Shown: positions 9,169 to 17,928, counted from the first letter of the stretch. The stretch is 64,000 nt of DNA from Paenibacillus massiliensis subsp. panacisoli DSM 21345 (GCF_000426545.1 NZ_AUFO01000017.1:62001-126000), one strand, 5' to 3'. Notes: generated from the letters alone by a model not told the origin. Program-made: numbers and translations.

Positions 9169-11409
9169 ATGAGGAAGAGATTAGGCATTAGGTGTTTAGT
9201 TGTAATGATGATGGTGTATGTATTTGCTTTTAATCTGGGTGGGGGGACAGTACAGGCCAATTCCGTATATTATGTCTCTACAACGGGGAACGACATCACT
9301 GGAACCGGGACACTATCCAATCCATGGAAGACCATACAAAAGGCAGCAGATACCATGACAGCCGGAGATACCTGCATCATACGAGGGGGGACTTACCAGG
9401 AAACCGTAACACTTCGTACCTCCGGAACTTCTGTAAGTCCCATAAGCTTTAAGGCTTATCCAGGAGAGAACGTAACCGTATCCGGTGCCGATCCGGTTAC
9501 TGGCTGGGAACATTACTCTGGAGCCATTTATTACGCGGAAATGACGGGTTCCCTTGGAACCAAAGATCAGATATTTGTGAATAAGCAAATGCAATTTGAA
9601 GCCAGATGGCCCAATTCACCAACACTTGATCCCTTAAATTCAACATTTGCAACAGTTGATTCGGGTTCTGATACAACCATCAAGGATGGGGACTTGACTC
9701 AGGCGCCAGGGTACTGGGTTGGCAAAACGGTATGGAGTGTTCCGGGTACAGGCTACAAATCTTATAGAAGTACCATTACCAGCTCAAGTAACGGCTCCAT
9801 TACCTTTGATAACATGGCTGCTGCAGCGACAGGCGGTAACAGCTATTATATTACTGGGAATCTTGAAGATCTGGACAGTGCGGGAGAATGGTATTATGAC
9901 AGCATTACTAGCAGGCTTTATTTGTGGGCACCTGGTGGAGTTGATCCGAATACTTTGACAGTAGAAGCCAAGAAGCGGACTTATGCATTTGATTTAAGTG
10001 CTCGCTCTTACATAAATATTACCGGAATTAATATCTTTGCCTCTAGCATTAAAATGTCTAATTCTAATTACTGTAAAGTGTCTAATATGATTGCGGAATA
10101 TGTCAGTCATGATTCAGATGTGACCAGCCAATACAGTACAGGGATATTTATGTCCGGTACCAATAATGAGCTTAGAGACAGTACTTTGACCTACAGCTCC
10201 GGTAATCTGGTGAGTATACAGGGAACAGGAAATAAGGTCATTAATAATCTTATTCATGAAGCCAATTATTCAGCAGCGGATATTCCGGCAATCTATCTAC
10301 TCGGGGCCAACCATCTAATCAGTCATAATACGGTATATAACGCTGGGCGTCATCTGATATTTATGCCTACTCAAAATAGCCGGATCCAATATAATGATCT
10401 GTACAATGCAGGTAAGCTGACAAGGGACTTGGGAATACTCTATGATTTTGCCTGGGATGGGCAAGGGACGGAAATTCATCATAATTACATCCATGATAAT
10501 CTCGCAAAGAATTATTCTGGTACGGGTATCTATCTGGATAACGGTAGTAAGGGCTATATTGTGCATCATAATGTTGTATGGGGAAACTATACAGCGATCA
10601 GATTGAATACACCCAGTAATTTTAACCTGATCTATAACAATACCACCTACAGTAACGGAAATGTAGGATATTGGGGAAGTAATTTTCAGTCAGATATGTA
10701 CGGCGACAGAATTTTCAACAATATCTTTACTACAGCCTTCACACTGCCTGATACGCATACCGAGGGGAATAATATTACCTCAGAGACCAATCCGCTATTT
10801 GTGAATCCTACAGCATATGATTTCAGGTTGAAATCCGCTTCTCCGGCTATTGATGCAGGGGCTGTAATATCTGGAATCACAGATGATTATGTTGGTGCGG
10901 CACCAGATATTGGAGCATATGAGTTCGGTGGAACGGACTGGACTGCCGGACATAACTTTTCATCACCTCCGGACCCGGTTTTTGAGAGTGTCAGCTTATC
11001 TTATGTTAATAACGTAAGGCAATCTGATTTCGAGAAAGGAATAGTCTCACCATGGGAAGCAACCTATTCAGAAGATGCTACAAGTGTATCGGAGCCGAGA
11101 AGCGGCTCTAAGAGTGTACGACTGGGAACCGGAGAAGATGGTATCGAGCAGGTACTTACGGGGCTAAGTCCTAATACCAGCTATATATGTACCGCCTGGG
11201 TTAAGGCAGACCTAGGAGAGCAGATTCAGATTGGCGTTAATGGCTTCGACGGAACGGATGCAGTTGCGACATCTGACAGTACATCCTGGACAATGGTGAA
11301 CATTCCTTTTACAACCGGAGCAGGCGCTACTAGGGCAACAGTGTATGCTTACAAGAATCCTGGTACAGGATATGTGTATGTGGATGATTTTGGGGTAGTT
11401 GAGCAATAA
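9169..11409 (+). CDS. Secreted right-handed parallel beta-helix protein with C-terminal carbohydrate-binding-like module
   Basis: 746 residues, strong AGGAGG before the ATG. Residues 1-31 form a signal peptide (MRKR, hydrophobic core, cleavage near VQA-NS). The start of the mature protein (YYVSTTGNDITGTGT, later CIIRGGTYQETV) is the usual entry to pectate-lyase/chondroitinase-B type parallel beta-helices, and Asn-rich rungs run to about 585. The last ~135 residues (from SLSYVNNVRQSDFEKG to DDFGVVE) resemble a CBM4/9-type jelly roll. Likely an exported polysaccharide lyase or hydrolase; the substrate cannot be assigned. It appears monocistronic. Confidence 0.85.
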   Translation: MRKRLGIRCLVVMMMVYVFAFNLGGGTVQANSVYYVSTTGNDITGTGTLSNPWKTIQKAADTMTAGDTCIIRGGTYQETVTLRTSGTSVSPISFKAYPGENVTVSGADPVTGWEHYSGAIYYAEMTGSLGTKDQIFVNKQMQFEARWPNSPTLDPLNSTFATVDSGSDTTIKDGDLTQAPGYWVGKTVWSVPGTGYKSYRSTITSSSNGSITFDNMAAAATGGNSYYITGNLEDLDSAGEWYYDSITSRLYLWAPGGVDPNTLTVEAKKRTYAFDLSARSYINITGINIFASSIKMSNSNYCKVSNMIAEYVSHDSDVTSQYSTGIFMSGTNNELRDSTLTYSSGNLVSIQGTGNKVINNLIHEANYSAADIPAIYLLGANHLISHNTVYNAGRHLIFMPTQNSRIQYNDLYNAGKLTRDLGILYDFAWDGQGTEIHHNYIHDNLAKNYSGTGIYLDNGSKGYIVHHNVVWGNYTAIRLNTPSNFNLIYNNTTYSNGNVGYWGSNFQSDMYGDRIFNNIFTTAFTLPDTHTEGNNITSETNPLFVNPTAYDFRLKSASPAIDAGAVISGITDDYVGAAPDIGAYEFGGTDWTAGHNFSSPPDPVFESVSLSYVNNVRQSDFEKGIVSPWEATYSEDATSVSEPRSGSKSVRLGTGEDGIEQVLTGLSPNTSYICTAWVKADLGEQIQIGVNGFDGTDAVATSDSTSWTMVNIPFTTGAGATRATVYAYKNPGTGYVYVDDFGVVEQ

Positions 11410-11632
11410 AATAATGTAATTAAACGGCGGCTTTTTCCCGGAATTCAACCGGGGAGGGGCGCCGAGTTTGTTGAGTTTGTAAAATAACCTGTATAAACTC
11501 CCGAAATCCAGTATTATGAAAGTGATAGAATGGTGGGGAGAATAAGCAAGTCAATAAACGGTTTTATCATGCATAAAGAAAGTCTGGTAACTACAAATAC
11601 GAGTAGTAAGCTTTGAAAACATAGGAGGATAT

Positions 11633-12202
11633 ATGTCCTGGAGTAAATTAAAGCAACAACTGGAGAGCTTCCTCAGTCCCGGGTTAGATGGAAGGGTGGA
11701 ATACGGAGCGACCAGCTACCGTTATGTACCTGATAAATCTGGAACTTGTTATATCACGGTAGATAAGAAGAACATACTCAACATCAGTGATACAATTAGC
11801 CCAATCAAATGGTATCAGACAGAGATGGAAATCAAGAATGATCCAAATATCCAAATCCCTATCAGCGATGAAGAGATTGAAGTGATCAGAAAGGATTCAA
11901 AAGGAAATATTCCGGAGGATCGTCTGGAGGTCATTGCAAGGGGACGGAAAATATCAGAGCTTGCGAAGGAGCTATTGGCAGCTCAAGCTGCATTAAGCAA
12001 GTCTAATTTTACAGTTGTAGCTAATAAGTTCTTAACTACCTCTATCGAGGACAGCCTTGAGAGTAAGGATATCTTATTGAACATTCTAGCTCTCATAGAC
12101 AGACGAGTCGGGAAAAAGCGGATACTGAACATGAGCGAAAAGATAAAGCTGAGGCATCCGATTGTGCAGTATTTCTATGAGTTGCGGCGCAGAACGTTAT
12201 AA
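11633..12202 (+). CDS. SF0329-family conserved hypothetical protein
   Basis: 189 residues with AGGAGG before the ATG. The protein matches from memory the SF0329 family of Bacillota: WSKLKQQLESF at the start, YITVDKK, KNDPNIQIP and the C-terminal SIEDSLES...LALIDRRVGKKR. The function of the family is unknown; there is no signal peptide or membrane segment. Its stop codon lies inside the first unit of a 25-base tandem repeat, and a bidirectional terminator follows at 12377. Confidence 0.75.
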   Translation: MSWSKLKQQLESFLSPGLDGRVEYGATSYRYVPDKSGTCYITVDKKNILNISDTISPIKWYQTEMEIKNDPNIQIPISDEEIEVIRKDSKGNIPEDRLEVIARGRKISELAKELLAAQAALSKSNFTVVANKFLTTSIEDSLESKDILLNILALIDRRVGKKRILNMSEKIKLRHPIVQYFYELRRRTL

Positions 12203-12255
12203 CTAAGGATATCTCTTAACGTTATAACTATGGATATCTTCTAACGTTTTACGGA
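12194..12255 (+). repeat. 25-base tandem repeat over a gene end
   Basis: Two units of 25 bases (12194-12218 and 12219-12243, starting ACGTTATAACTA) plus a partial third. The first contains the stop codon of the SF0329-family gene. Confidence 0.75.
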
Positions 12256-12376
12256 TTTTTCGTAATGCGGTGTTAATAGGTGTTATTCTTGGGTAGATTT
12301 CGTAGGTAGATAATCAACTAAAGCCTCAAGACTCTACATTACAAGCAATTCTTCCAACTTCTACTTGTCACTATTT

Positions 12377-12427
12377 GTCCGATGCACACGCCAAAAACCT
12401 CTTTGATGCGTGCATCGGACATGTTTT
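12377..12427. terminator. Bidirectional terminator between convergent genes
   Basis: GTCCGATGCAC at 12377-12387 pairs with GTGCATCGGAC at 12410-12420, followed by ATGTTTTATT. It sits between the SF0329-family gene (plus) and the zinc-ribbon membrane protein (minus). Confidence 0.7.
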
Positions 12428-12490
12428 ATTGCCGTTGTTATCGTAACACATGGGATGGTGATCTCTAAAAATGAACCTATCCACCCGTTG

Positions 12491-12970
12491 TTATTTTCTC
12501 TTAGCAGGAATCCACTTGAACCCACAATTCATACACCCGTTTACAAGATTCCCCCTTCCGACGAATCCCATTAAGATACTTACGGGTAGGCAGAGGGAAA
12601 ATGACAGCACCGCTAATACGCTTAACATTTGTAGAAACGCAGCTGCCCCATTCGTATTACTGTACAGGAGCATGGTACCACTGGCCACAACACAAAGTAT
12701 TCCTACCAGGATCATAATTCCCAGCGTTTTGAACAGGTTGCCGAAGCTGTAGCCTCTTTTGTTCGCCACGACTTGCTGTGACTTGCATTTGCGGCAGATA
12801 ACGACTTTAGTTGTGGTGCTCGTGTGGCTTCCAGATCCTTTTGCCGGGCTGGCCGCTGCCCTGTTTATTTGGGGGCTATTTGCCTTCGGCTGGCCGCTAA
12901 CTGCAGTGTTAGCATTAGTGGATGATGTCCTGCGAGGCTGATTTGCAGATGGTCTCGTATTACGTTGCAC
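12491..12970 (-). CDS. Zinc-ribbon membrane protein, unknown function
   Basis: 159 residues from a GTG at 12970, chosen because AGGAGGGAG lies at 12980-12988; a longer reading from TTG 12994 would place this ribosome binding site inside the gene. The N-terminus (~55 residues) is Ser/Asn/Pro-rich and probably disordered. CRKC and, near the end, CMNCG form a split zinc ribbon flanking two hydrophobic segments (FKTLGIMILVGILCVVASG and LSVLAVLSFSLCLPVSIL). Likely a small membrane-anchored zinc-ribbon protein; function unknown. Confidence 0.7.
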   Translation of the reverse strand: MQRNTRPSANQPRRTSSTNANTAVSGQPKANSPQINRAAASPAKGSGSHTSTTTKVVICRKCKSQQVVANKRGYSFGNLFKTLGIMILVGILCVVASGTMLLYSNTNGAAAFLQMLSVLAVLSFSLCLPVSILMGFVGRGNLVNGCMNCGFKWIPAKRK

Positions 12971-13192
12971 TTCTTTTGACTCCCTCCTGAGCAAATGTAT
13001 AGGTATATAGTACTATTCGGGAATTGCTTCCAAAACCCTCCTATTGACCCTTCGATTTTGTTCTATTATTTAATAGAGTCATTTTTAGAATCCATCTATA
13101 TGATGTATGGTTATTATAGGATAAGTCTGCTCCGCGTAAAACGATCTCATCACGCTGTGCGCATTTAGCGAAGAGAAAGGAAGGATAGAGGC

Positions 13193-13741
13193 ATGCAAGA
13201 AGCATCTGAACAGCTCATTGAATTACTCGGCCAGCCTTACCATCCGAAGCAAGTACAAGCTTTGCTGCAATCCTTCGGGGTCAAGCGGATGCCGTCACCT
13301 AACAGCTATTTCAACGACGATATTATCTGGTCTGTGAAAGCTTCGCTACGTATCGATCTGTATCGCGCACCCAAAATTAATGATCTGACTGGTCTCCAAT
13401 ATACAGCGGAAGATGGTTGGATCATTGGTTCTTTGCATTTCCTTGCGCCGGGGGCAGATGACCGAATTAAAGCTCCGTTTGCTGGCAAGCTACCGGAAGG
13501 AATAACGATGAGCTCAACACCGGATGAGGCCATACAGGCGTATGGTCCACCTGCATTGGATGAGGAATGCTGGAGGCCTGGATATACTGGCCGGATCTTG
13601 GCATGGCGCCAGCCGAGCACAAATATTGTCATGGATTATGAGGATGATGAAGGGGATCGAGGGCTGAGAAGCTACACGGCCTGTCTGATTGGCTGCATAG
13701 GCGCCTGGAGAAACGATAATCCTGAGGTCTATGCTCCGTGA
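13193..13741 (+). CDS. Hypothetical protein
   Basis: 182 residues, AGAAAGGAAGG before the ATG. Soluble and acidic, with a C-terminal YTACLIGCIGAWR segment; no signal peptide. The mixed alpha/beta look recalls small immunity-type or DUF6392-like proteins, but I cannot assign a family. It stands alone between divergent and convergent neighbours. Confidence 0.6.
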   Translation: MQEASEQLIELLGQPYHPKQVQALLQSFGVKRMPSPNSYFNDDIIWSVKASLRIDLYRAPKINDLTGLQYTAEDGWIIGSLHFLAPGADDRIKAPFAGKLPEGITMSSTPDEAIQAYGPPALDEECWRPGYTGRILAWRQPSTNIVMDYEDDEGDRGLRSYTACLIGCIGAWRNDNPEVYAP

Positions 13742-13953
13742 GTGCAAGTAGGAAATTCGCTTTTCGTAATATCTAGATATCCACCTTCAACTCCTTATGA
13801 AGTGGGCCGATACATTTCTACATTCACGATCGAGATGCTCTTTAGAAAGGATTCTTTATAAAGGATGCTGCTCTTCACAAAAGATCCTCTAGATATTATT
13901 GATGAAGCGTCATTGTTAAAGTGTACTATTCCTAGATTCCCATCATGAAGCAC

Positions 13954-13985
13954 AAAAAGAACGCAAGCGGATCGCGTTCTTTTTT
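13954..13985. terminator. Terminator of a recurring family
   Basis: AAAAAGAACGC pairs with GCGTTCTTTTTT around the loop AAGCGGATC. Closely related hairpins occur at 23802 and 25428. Confidence 0.75.
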
Positions 13986-14236
13986 GAGTTTTTTCAATTC
14001 TTCTATAGTCCGCTCTTCCATAGGCCGCTCTAATCCACATAGATTTGAACCAGTAAAATTGAGCAAAGGGAGTAAGCAACGAAGGGGTGGTGGGAGGTTT
14101 AGAACTGAAGGAGTGACAGCGACTGCCCTTGTCTCTGGATTTCTCGCTATAAACCGTTTACGTGAAAGATATCTAGAGACCACAGCGGTCAGAGGTTCAA
14201 ACGTTCACCCGCAGTTGCACGGACCCGAACTCTTAG

Positions 14237-14337
14237 CCTCCTCAGTTCAATCTACATCAATTAGTTCCTCGAACAACATCTCAGAGTTTAATCTACATCA
14301 TTTAGGTCCCCAAACACTATCTCAGATGAACTGAGCT
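14237..14337. repeat. Degenerate ~40-base direct repeat
   Basis: Two diverged blocks, each with TCAATCTACATCA or TTAATCTACATCA and a following TTAG(T/G)TCC, ending at a third CTCAG. It lies between the terminator and the end of the AraC gene. Confidence 0.5.
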
Positions 14338-14356
14338 CCCCTACACACTTACACTC

Positions 14357-15343
14357 TCACACACTCCTGTACTCCTTCGGCGAGCACCCGCAGATCGAAT
14401 TGAACTTTTTATAAAAGAAGCTCACGTTCTCATAGCCCACGTAATTCGCAATCTCCGTGACACTCATCGTACTGTTGATCAGCAGCGTTTTGGCGAAATG
14501 GATCTTTTGCTGATGGAGCAGGGTGATGAAGGACATGCCTGTATATTTTTTTAGCTGGGAGGACAGGTAATTGGCATTAATATTGAAATGGGCTGCGGTG
14601 GAATTCAATGTACAGGTTCGATAGTGCTCTTCTATATACTTTAGAATTGGGACGATGGGATTTTTTTTGAGTCGGTTGCCCTCTTCGGTAGAATCGTTCT
14701 CGTAGATATCAATTAGCTCCATCATGATTAAGGAGAAGAGCGAGTCCAGCATTTCAGCAGAGCGTGTGGAAGGCTCGAACCATTCACAAAAAAATTCATT
14801 CATGAAGATCGGCAGCCTTCGGCTGTTCTCGGATCGAAAGAGAATGAAGCTGTCATGGGCATTGCCCTCAGTGATGGAATTAATGAAGAAGCTGGATAGT
14901 GGACTGTCGGATGCCAGTCGGTTGAAGAAATTGCTGTTGAAATACTCTTTCCTAATCACAATATTAATCAGAATATCTGACTCTCCCAAGGGTTCAATCG
15001 TATGCACGGTATCCGAATCGACAAGCAGAATCTGCCCTTTCTCCAGCGAGTACGTGTTCTGATTGATAATTTGCGTGCAAGAGCCATCGTACATATAGTT
15101 AATCTCGATCCAGTCGTGGATGTGTAAAGGATAGGAGCGGAAGCGAGAATGCTTTTTCACAACCATATTGGGTGAGCCCTCAAAGATACTTGAATGATGC
15201 TCCATATGCAGCTTGGCCACTCGTTTACTCCCTATAAATGTATACAGAAATTCAAGCGGACGAGGAGCGGCGATGCCCTGCCGATATAATAGTTCGTTCT
15301 CTGTCAGCGTACGCAGTGATTGATCCAAATGCTCGGGAGTCAT
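14357..15343 (-). CDS. AraC-family transcriptional regulator
   Basis: 328 residues; AAGGAAGGG lies before the ATG on the minus strand. The N-terminal part has a cupin-like sensor segment (YPLHIHDWIEINYMYDG, LVDSDTVHTIEP) and the last ~100 residues form the paired helix-turn-helix, with AAHFNINANYLSSQLKK and a closing SVTEIANYVGYENVSFFYKKF...GCSPKEYR, the AraC signature. It likely responds to a sugar or related metabolite and acts on nearby or distant genes; no adjacent target gene is obvious. Confidence 0.9.
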   Translation of the reverse strand: MTPEHLDQSLRTLTENELLYRQGIAAPRPLEFLYTFIGSKRVAKLHMEHHSSIFEGSPNMVVKKHSRFRSYPLHIHDWIEINYMYDGSCTQIINQNTYSLEKGQILLVDSDTVHTIEPLGESDILINIVIRKEYFNSNFFNRLASDSPLSSFFINSITEGNAHDSFILFRSENSRRLPIFMNEFFCEWFEPSTRSAEMLDSLFSLIMMELIDIYENDSTEEGNRLKKNPIVPILKYIEEHYRTCTLNSTAAHFNINANYLSSQLKKYTGMSFITLLHQQKIHFAKTLLINSTMSVTEIANYVGYENVSFFYKKFNSICGCSPKEYRSV

Positions 15344-15450
15344 ACCGAATCCCTTCCTTCATGGTAGTTAATGTTTCTAAAGTATAACATGAATCCCGAT
15401 CCGTTGATGGTACATGGTTACCAAGGAGTAGCAGCAACGATGATAGCTTG

Positions 15451-15524
15451 TTCAGCTATCTTATGAGAAGCTTCTTCAGGTGTCTTATGATGAGGCTTGC
15501 TTAGGTATGTTATAAGAAGCTTAT
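15451..15524. repeat. Degenerate ~25-base tandem repeat, three units
   Basis: Units of 24-25 bases with the shared pattern TTCAG-TNTCTTATGA-AGCTT at 15451, 15475 and about 15500, diverged between copies. Confidence 0.6.
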
Positions 15525-15718
15525 TAGTGTCCTCACCATGTGGAAAAAGCTGACACCACTCGAATGAGCATAACGGCATCAGCTATATCTAATCTGTACA
15601 TGTATCTAGATATGATTTACGCCCACCTTGCCCTTTGTTCAATGGTAGGGACTGAAATAAATATGGATATCCTTAGAGAGTTAGCTAAGAGAAAGCAGAA
15701 CTTTAAACAGAAAGCAAT

Positions 15719-15746
15719 CAAGCCCCTCAAAGTATTGAGGAGCTTG
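15719..15746 (-). terminator. Terminator of micropeptide transcript
   Basis: On the minus strand CAAGCTCCTCA pairs with TTGAGGGGCTTG, followed by ATTGCTTTCTGTTT. It lies just after the 29-codon micropeptide gene and supports transcription of that strand. Confidence 0.6.
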
Positions 15747-15752
15747 AAATCG

Positions 15753-15842
15753 TTAGTTAGAGGTTGTGCCAAAATAAAATATAACCGTTATTATAAATAA
15801 GATGACAATAGCACCTGATAGGATGAATACTAATTTCTTCAT
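15753..15842 (-). CDS. 29-residue membrane micropeptide
   Basis: ATG at 15842 with GGAGG seven bases upstream, ending with TAA before a terminator. The product begins MKKLVFILSGAIVILFII and is a single hydrophobic helix with a basic start, TSN at the end. It is the last of three short minus-strand frames upstream of, and divergent from, the HTH-TPR regulator. Function unknown; small membrane toxin, export substrate or accessory peptide are possibilities. Support comes from the ribosome binding site, the neighbouring frame of the same type and the terminator. Confidence 0.6.
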   Translation of the reverse strand: MKKLVFILSGAIVILFIITVIFYFGTTSN

Positions 15843-15875
15843 CTCTCAGCCTCCATTGCGGATTTATTCAAATCC

Positions 15876-15986
15876 TTATTGAGAAGGGACTTGAAGACTA
15901 TTAATCGTTAATAAGTTTAAAAAGTAAAGGATTATAACAATAGCTATAAGGACTCCGATTATGATAAACAAATTCTTCTTTTTCAT
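15876..15986 (-). CDS. 36-residue membrane micropeptide
   Basis: ATG at 15986, product MKKKNLFIIIGVLIAIVIIL followed by a short polar tail ending PSQ. One membrane helix, basic N-terminus, similar in kind to the next frame 33 bases downstream. No strong ribosome binding site is seen, so translation may be coupled to the preceding 25-codon frame, which ends eight bases upstream. Function unknown. Confidence 0.5.
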   Translation of the reverse strand: MKKKNLFIIIGVLIAIVIILYFLNLLTINSLQVPSQ

Positions 15987-15994
15987 AGGCTAGT

Positions 15995-16072
15995 TCAGAA
16001 TCCAATCGTCAAGTTGCCCATATACATTGCCATTAGCATACTAGTAAATCTCTTCACAAACCAATCCCCCAT
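15995..16072 (-). CDS. Possible 25-residue peptide, first of the micropeptide set
   Basis: ATG at 16072, product MGDWFVKRFTSMLMAMYMGN plus LTIGF. A TATAAT box (minus strand, 16087-16082) ends nine bases before the ATG, so a transcript from it would be almost leaderless. No ribosome binding site. It may be a genuine amphipathic peptide or just 5' untranslated RNA. Confidence 0.3.
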   Translation of the reverse strand: MGDWFVKRFTSMLMAMYMGNLTIGF

Positions 16073-16162
16073 TTTGTGTGTATTATACAAATATGCACCT
16101 TGGTAATATTTGATATATTTATGCTATCACGTATCAAAATTTATCACAACAGATGACAATCT

Positions 16163-16245
16163 GAGGACAGCGGTATGAGGGAAAACCTCACTTACGGTTT
16201 GATGAGGAGGAGCTGGTGTGAGTCCCGGCCCTTTACTCTAGAGTT
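16163..16245 (+). ncRNA. Group II intron 3' relic (domain V/VI)
   Basis: Bases 16168-16201 fit the domain V pattern: AGC triad, GGTATGAGG, GAAA loop, ACCTCAC and TTACGGTTT. A GAGGAGGAGCTGGTG...CGGCCCTTTACTCTA block follows, like domain VI with its TACTC end. No reverse transcriptase or upstream intron domains are present, so this is an orphan 3' fragment. Confidence 0.5.
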
Positions 16246-16334
16246 GTTAAGTAGGGCACTTTTGATACGTAATATTGGTTCGGTTAAATGTTGAAGAAAA
16301 TTCCAATGATATTATATTCATTTGTTCCAAAAGT

Positions 16335-16343
16335 TGGTATAAT
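16335..16343 (+). promoter_or_regulatory. Extended -10 promoter for the HTH-TPR regulator
   Basis: TGGTATAAT, an extended -10 element (TG-N-TATAAT), 93 bases upstream of the chosen start of the regulator. No good -35 box, which is usual for extended -10 promoters. Confidence 0.5.
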
Positions 16344-16436
16344 ACTGACGGTAAATATATTATCATACTACAATTTATCATTCTCATAGTTCACTCTATT
16401 TTGAAATATAGTTATCACTGGAAGGGTGGTTTACCA

Positions 16437-17810
16437 ATGCAAATCACACTTACGATACAGTCAGAGATACAGAACTATTTGGAACAACATAAATTAAACA
16501 TGAGTCAATTTGCAACAAAGGCTGGTCTTAATGCAGGGACTGTTAGCGGCATAGTAATGAGTAATCGTGCTATTTCTGTGCATCAACTAGACTGTGTTAC
16601 CAAAGCTATGGAGAAGCCAGAGGATTATTTCTATAGCCGATATGTGCAGGAGTATATGCTAGAGGCATCAATGGATTGGAGAAGAGTGAAATCATTTTTA
16701 CAACGGTGTGCTGAACTGGGGAGACTCGATTGTATAGCTCAAGTTATATCCGTATTGATGGACAACGTTACATACTATGCTCCATTGGCATTTGAATTGG
16801 CAGAGGACTTTTTTGAGCAAGAGCGTTTGGAAGCAGCGGAATTGCTATATGAGAATCTTGCCATTAGTGAGAAGCACCAGCATTCTGAACGATTGGCAAT
16901 CTGTCAGTACAGGCTGTTCAAAATCCGGATAGGCGACGATCAACATAAGAATTATGATACAGCGGTTCAATTCGAACCCTTTATTGAGCGTCTGGATGAA
17001 TTAGAGCAATTGGAAGCGTTGAAAGATCTATTAAATGCATACCGATCATTACGAAAATGGGATAAAGTCAAACGATATGCAGATACGCTTGAAATTAAGG
17101 CAGAGATCCAACACAAGTTGATTCAGAATCAGAGCATGAACTATGATAATTCAAAGAGAGTAGTTTCCCCACCTTTTGCTTACTGGGCGTTCTCTCATCT
17201 ATTAAGAGCTGAGGTCTACGAAGCACGTAAAGATTATGATAAGGCACTTCAACATACATATGCGTACTCCGACCTAACTTGGGTTCAAGGAGATGATGAG
17301 AGCACTCTGGATTGGAAAAGGAGATATCAGGAATGGGCTGAAGCGAACTCCTATGTAAATAGGCTACATGCAGGTGAGGTTGAAGTGTTAGAGGATTACG
17401 TAAGATTCTTCTCTTCAAATAAATCTGAAATACTTGCTGGATTGGATAATGTCATTGAAGCTGCTAATCGACATCAATTAGATATTGATCAGGTTCTAGA
17501 ACAATTTAAGATGGATATAACAACAATGCTGGATGATCCTGAATATGCAGGTGCGTTTAATCAACAAATATTCTTGGAGAAATACATTCATTTCACTGGA
17601 GAACTGGCAGTTTACTATTTTAACAAAAGTGATATCTTAAATGGATTTACATTCTTACTCGGTTGTTTGGAGAAATCCTCATTAATCAACAATAATTCGT
17701 ATATAATCAAATGTGTGAAGCTGTATGAGTCTTATCAGGAATATGCATCACCTGATACGAAAATAGCTTACAGAAAATTGATTAATGGGGTGAACGAAAA
17801 TGAAAGGTAA
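16437..17810 (+). CDS. HTH-TPR peptide-responsive regulator (RRNPP type, AloR-like)
   Basis: 457 residues from the ATG at 16437, chosen because AAGGGTGG lies eight bases ahead and the HTH begins directly after; the in-frame extension to 16275 is not supported. Residues ~10-60 are an XRE-type helix-turn-helix (MSQFATKAGLNAGTVSGIVMSNRAIS). The rest is all-helical, with TPR-like repeats (FELAEDFFEQERLEAAELLYENLAIS; WAFSHLLRAEVYEARKDYDKAL). Such proteins (PlcR, NprR, AimR, the AloR family of Paenibacillus) bind DNA and change state on binding a short secreted peptide. The next gene, overlapping by 11 bases, encodes a fitting pro-peptide. Confidence 0.8.
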   Translation: MQITLTIQSEIQNYLEQHKLNMSQFATKAGLNAGTVSGIVMSNRAISVHQLDCVTKAMEKPEDYFYSRYVQEYMLEASMDWRRVKSFLQRCAELGRLDCIAQVISVLMDNVTYYAPLAFELAEDFFEQERLEAAELLYENLAISEKHQHSERLAICQYRLFKIRIGDDQHKNYDTAVQFEPFIERLDELEQLEALKDLLNAYRSLRKWDKVKRYADTLEIKAEIQHKLIQNQSMNYDNSKRVVSPPFAYWAFSHLLRAEVYEARKDYDKALQHTYAYSDLTWVQGDDESTLDWKRRYQEWAEANSYVNRLHAGEVEVLEDYVRFFSSNKSEILAGLDNVIEAANRHQLDIDQVLEQFKMDITTMLDDPEYAGAFNQQIFLEKYIHFTGELAVYYFNKSDILNGFTFLLGCLEKSSLINNNSYIIKCVKLYESYQEYASPDTKIAYRKLINGVNENER

Positions 17811-17928
17811 ATTTACTCTTCTCACTTGTATTGCATGTTTGGTGCTAATAACAATTGTACTTCCACCTCTACCACATCAAAACGGTGATCCGATTTATCA
17901 GCCGAATGGACAGCATGGAGGTATGTGA
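17800..17928 (+). CDS. 42-residue secreted signalling pro-peptide (AloP/Phr-like)
   Basis: Starts at ATG 17800 inside the end of the regulator gene (11-base overlap) and stops at 17928. The product has a short basic head (MKGK), a hydrophobic core FTLLTCIACLVLITIVL, and a Pro/Gly/Asn-rich tail ending YQPNGQHGGM. This is the layout of Phr, NprX and AloP pro-peptides: export, cleavage, then re-import of a C-terminal 5-10-mer that binds the cognate TPR protein. The mature peptide probably lies in the last ten residues (inference). A terminator follows within 40-80 bases. Confidence 0.7.
   Translation: MKGKFTLLTCIACLVLITIVLPPLPHQNGDPIYQPNGQHGGM

Larger units (their letters stand above)
13742..14356. 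other. Spacer with terminator and degenerate repeat
   Basis: No gene with support. It contains the terminator at 13954 and, at 14237-14337, a degenerate direct repeat of about 40 bases (two blocks with AATCTACATCA and ending near CTCAG). The 129-codon plus frame starting at 13945 begins in the terminator and has no ribosome binding site. Confidence 0.45.
15344..15752. other. Spacer with degenerate repeats and a terminator
   Basis: It holds a three-unit degenerate repeat (15451-15524) and, at 15719, a hairpin that ends the minus-strand micropeptide transcript. An 86-codon plus frame from 15540 runs through the hairpin and has no ribosome binding site, so I do not call it. Confidence 0.45.

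Noticed and set aside
11424..11466. Terminator after the beta-helix gene
   Set aside because: CGGCG and CGCCG can pair, but the inner stem is irregular and the T run weak.
12194..12255. CRISPR-like array
   Set aside because: Repeats are directly adjacent without spacers, and diverged; no cas genes in the window. The same holds for the other repeat tracts.
15540..15800. 86-codon plus-strand frame
   Set aside because: No ribosome binding site, no recognisable family, and it runs through the terminator and antisense to the supported micropeptide gene.
16275..16436. 54-codon N-terminal extension of the HTH-TPR regulator
   Set aside because: It crosses the promoter element at 16335, lacks a ribosome binding site, and the conserved HTH starts at 16437.
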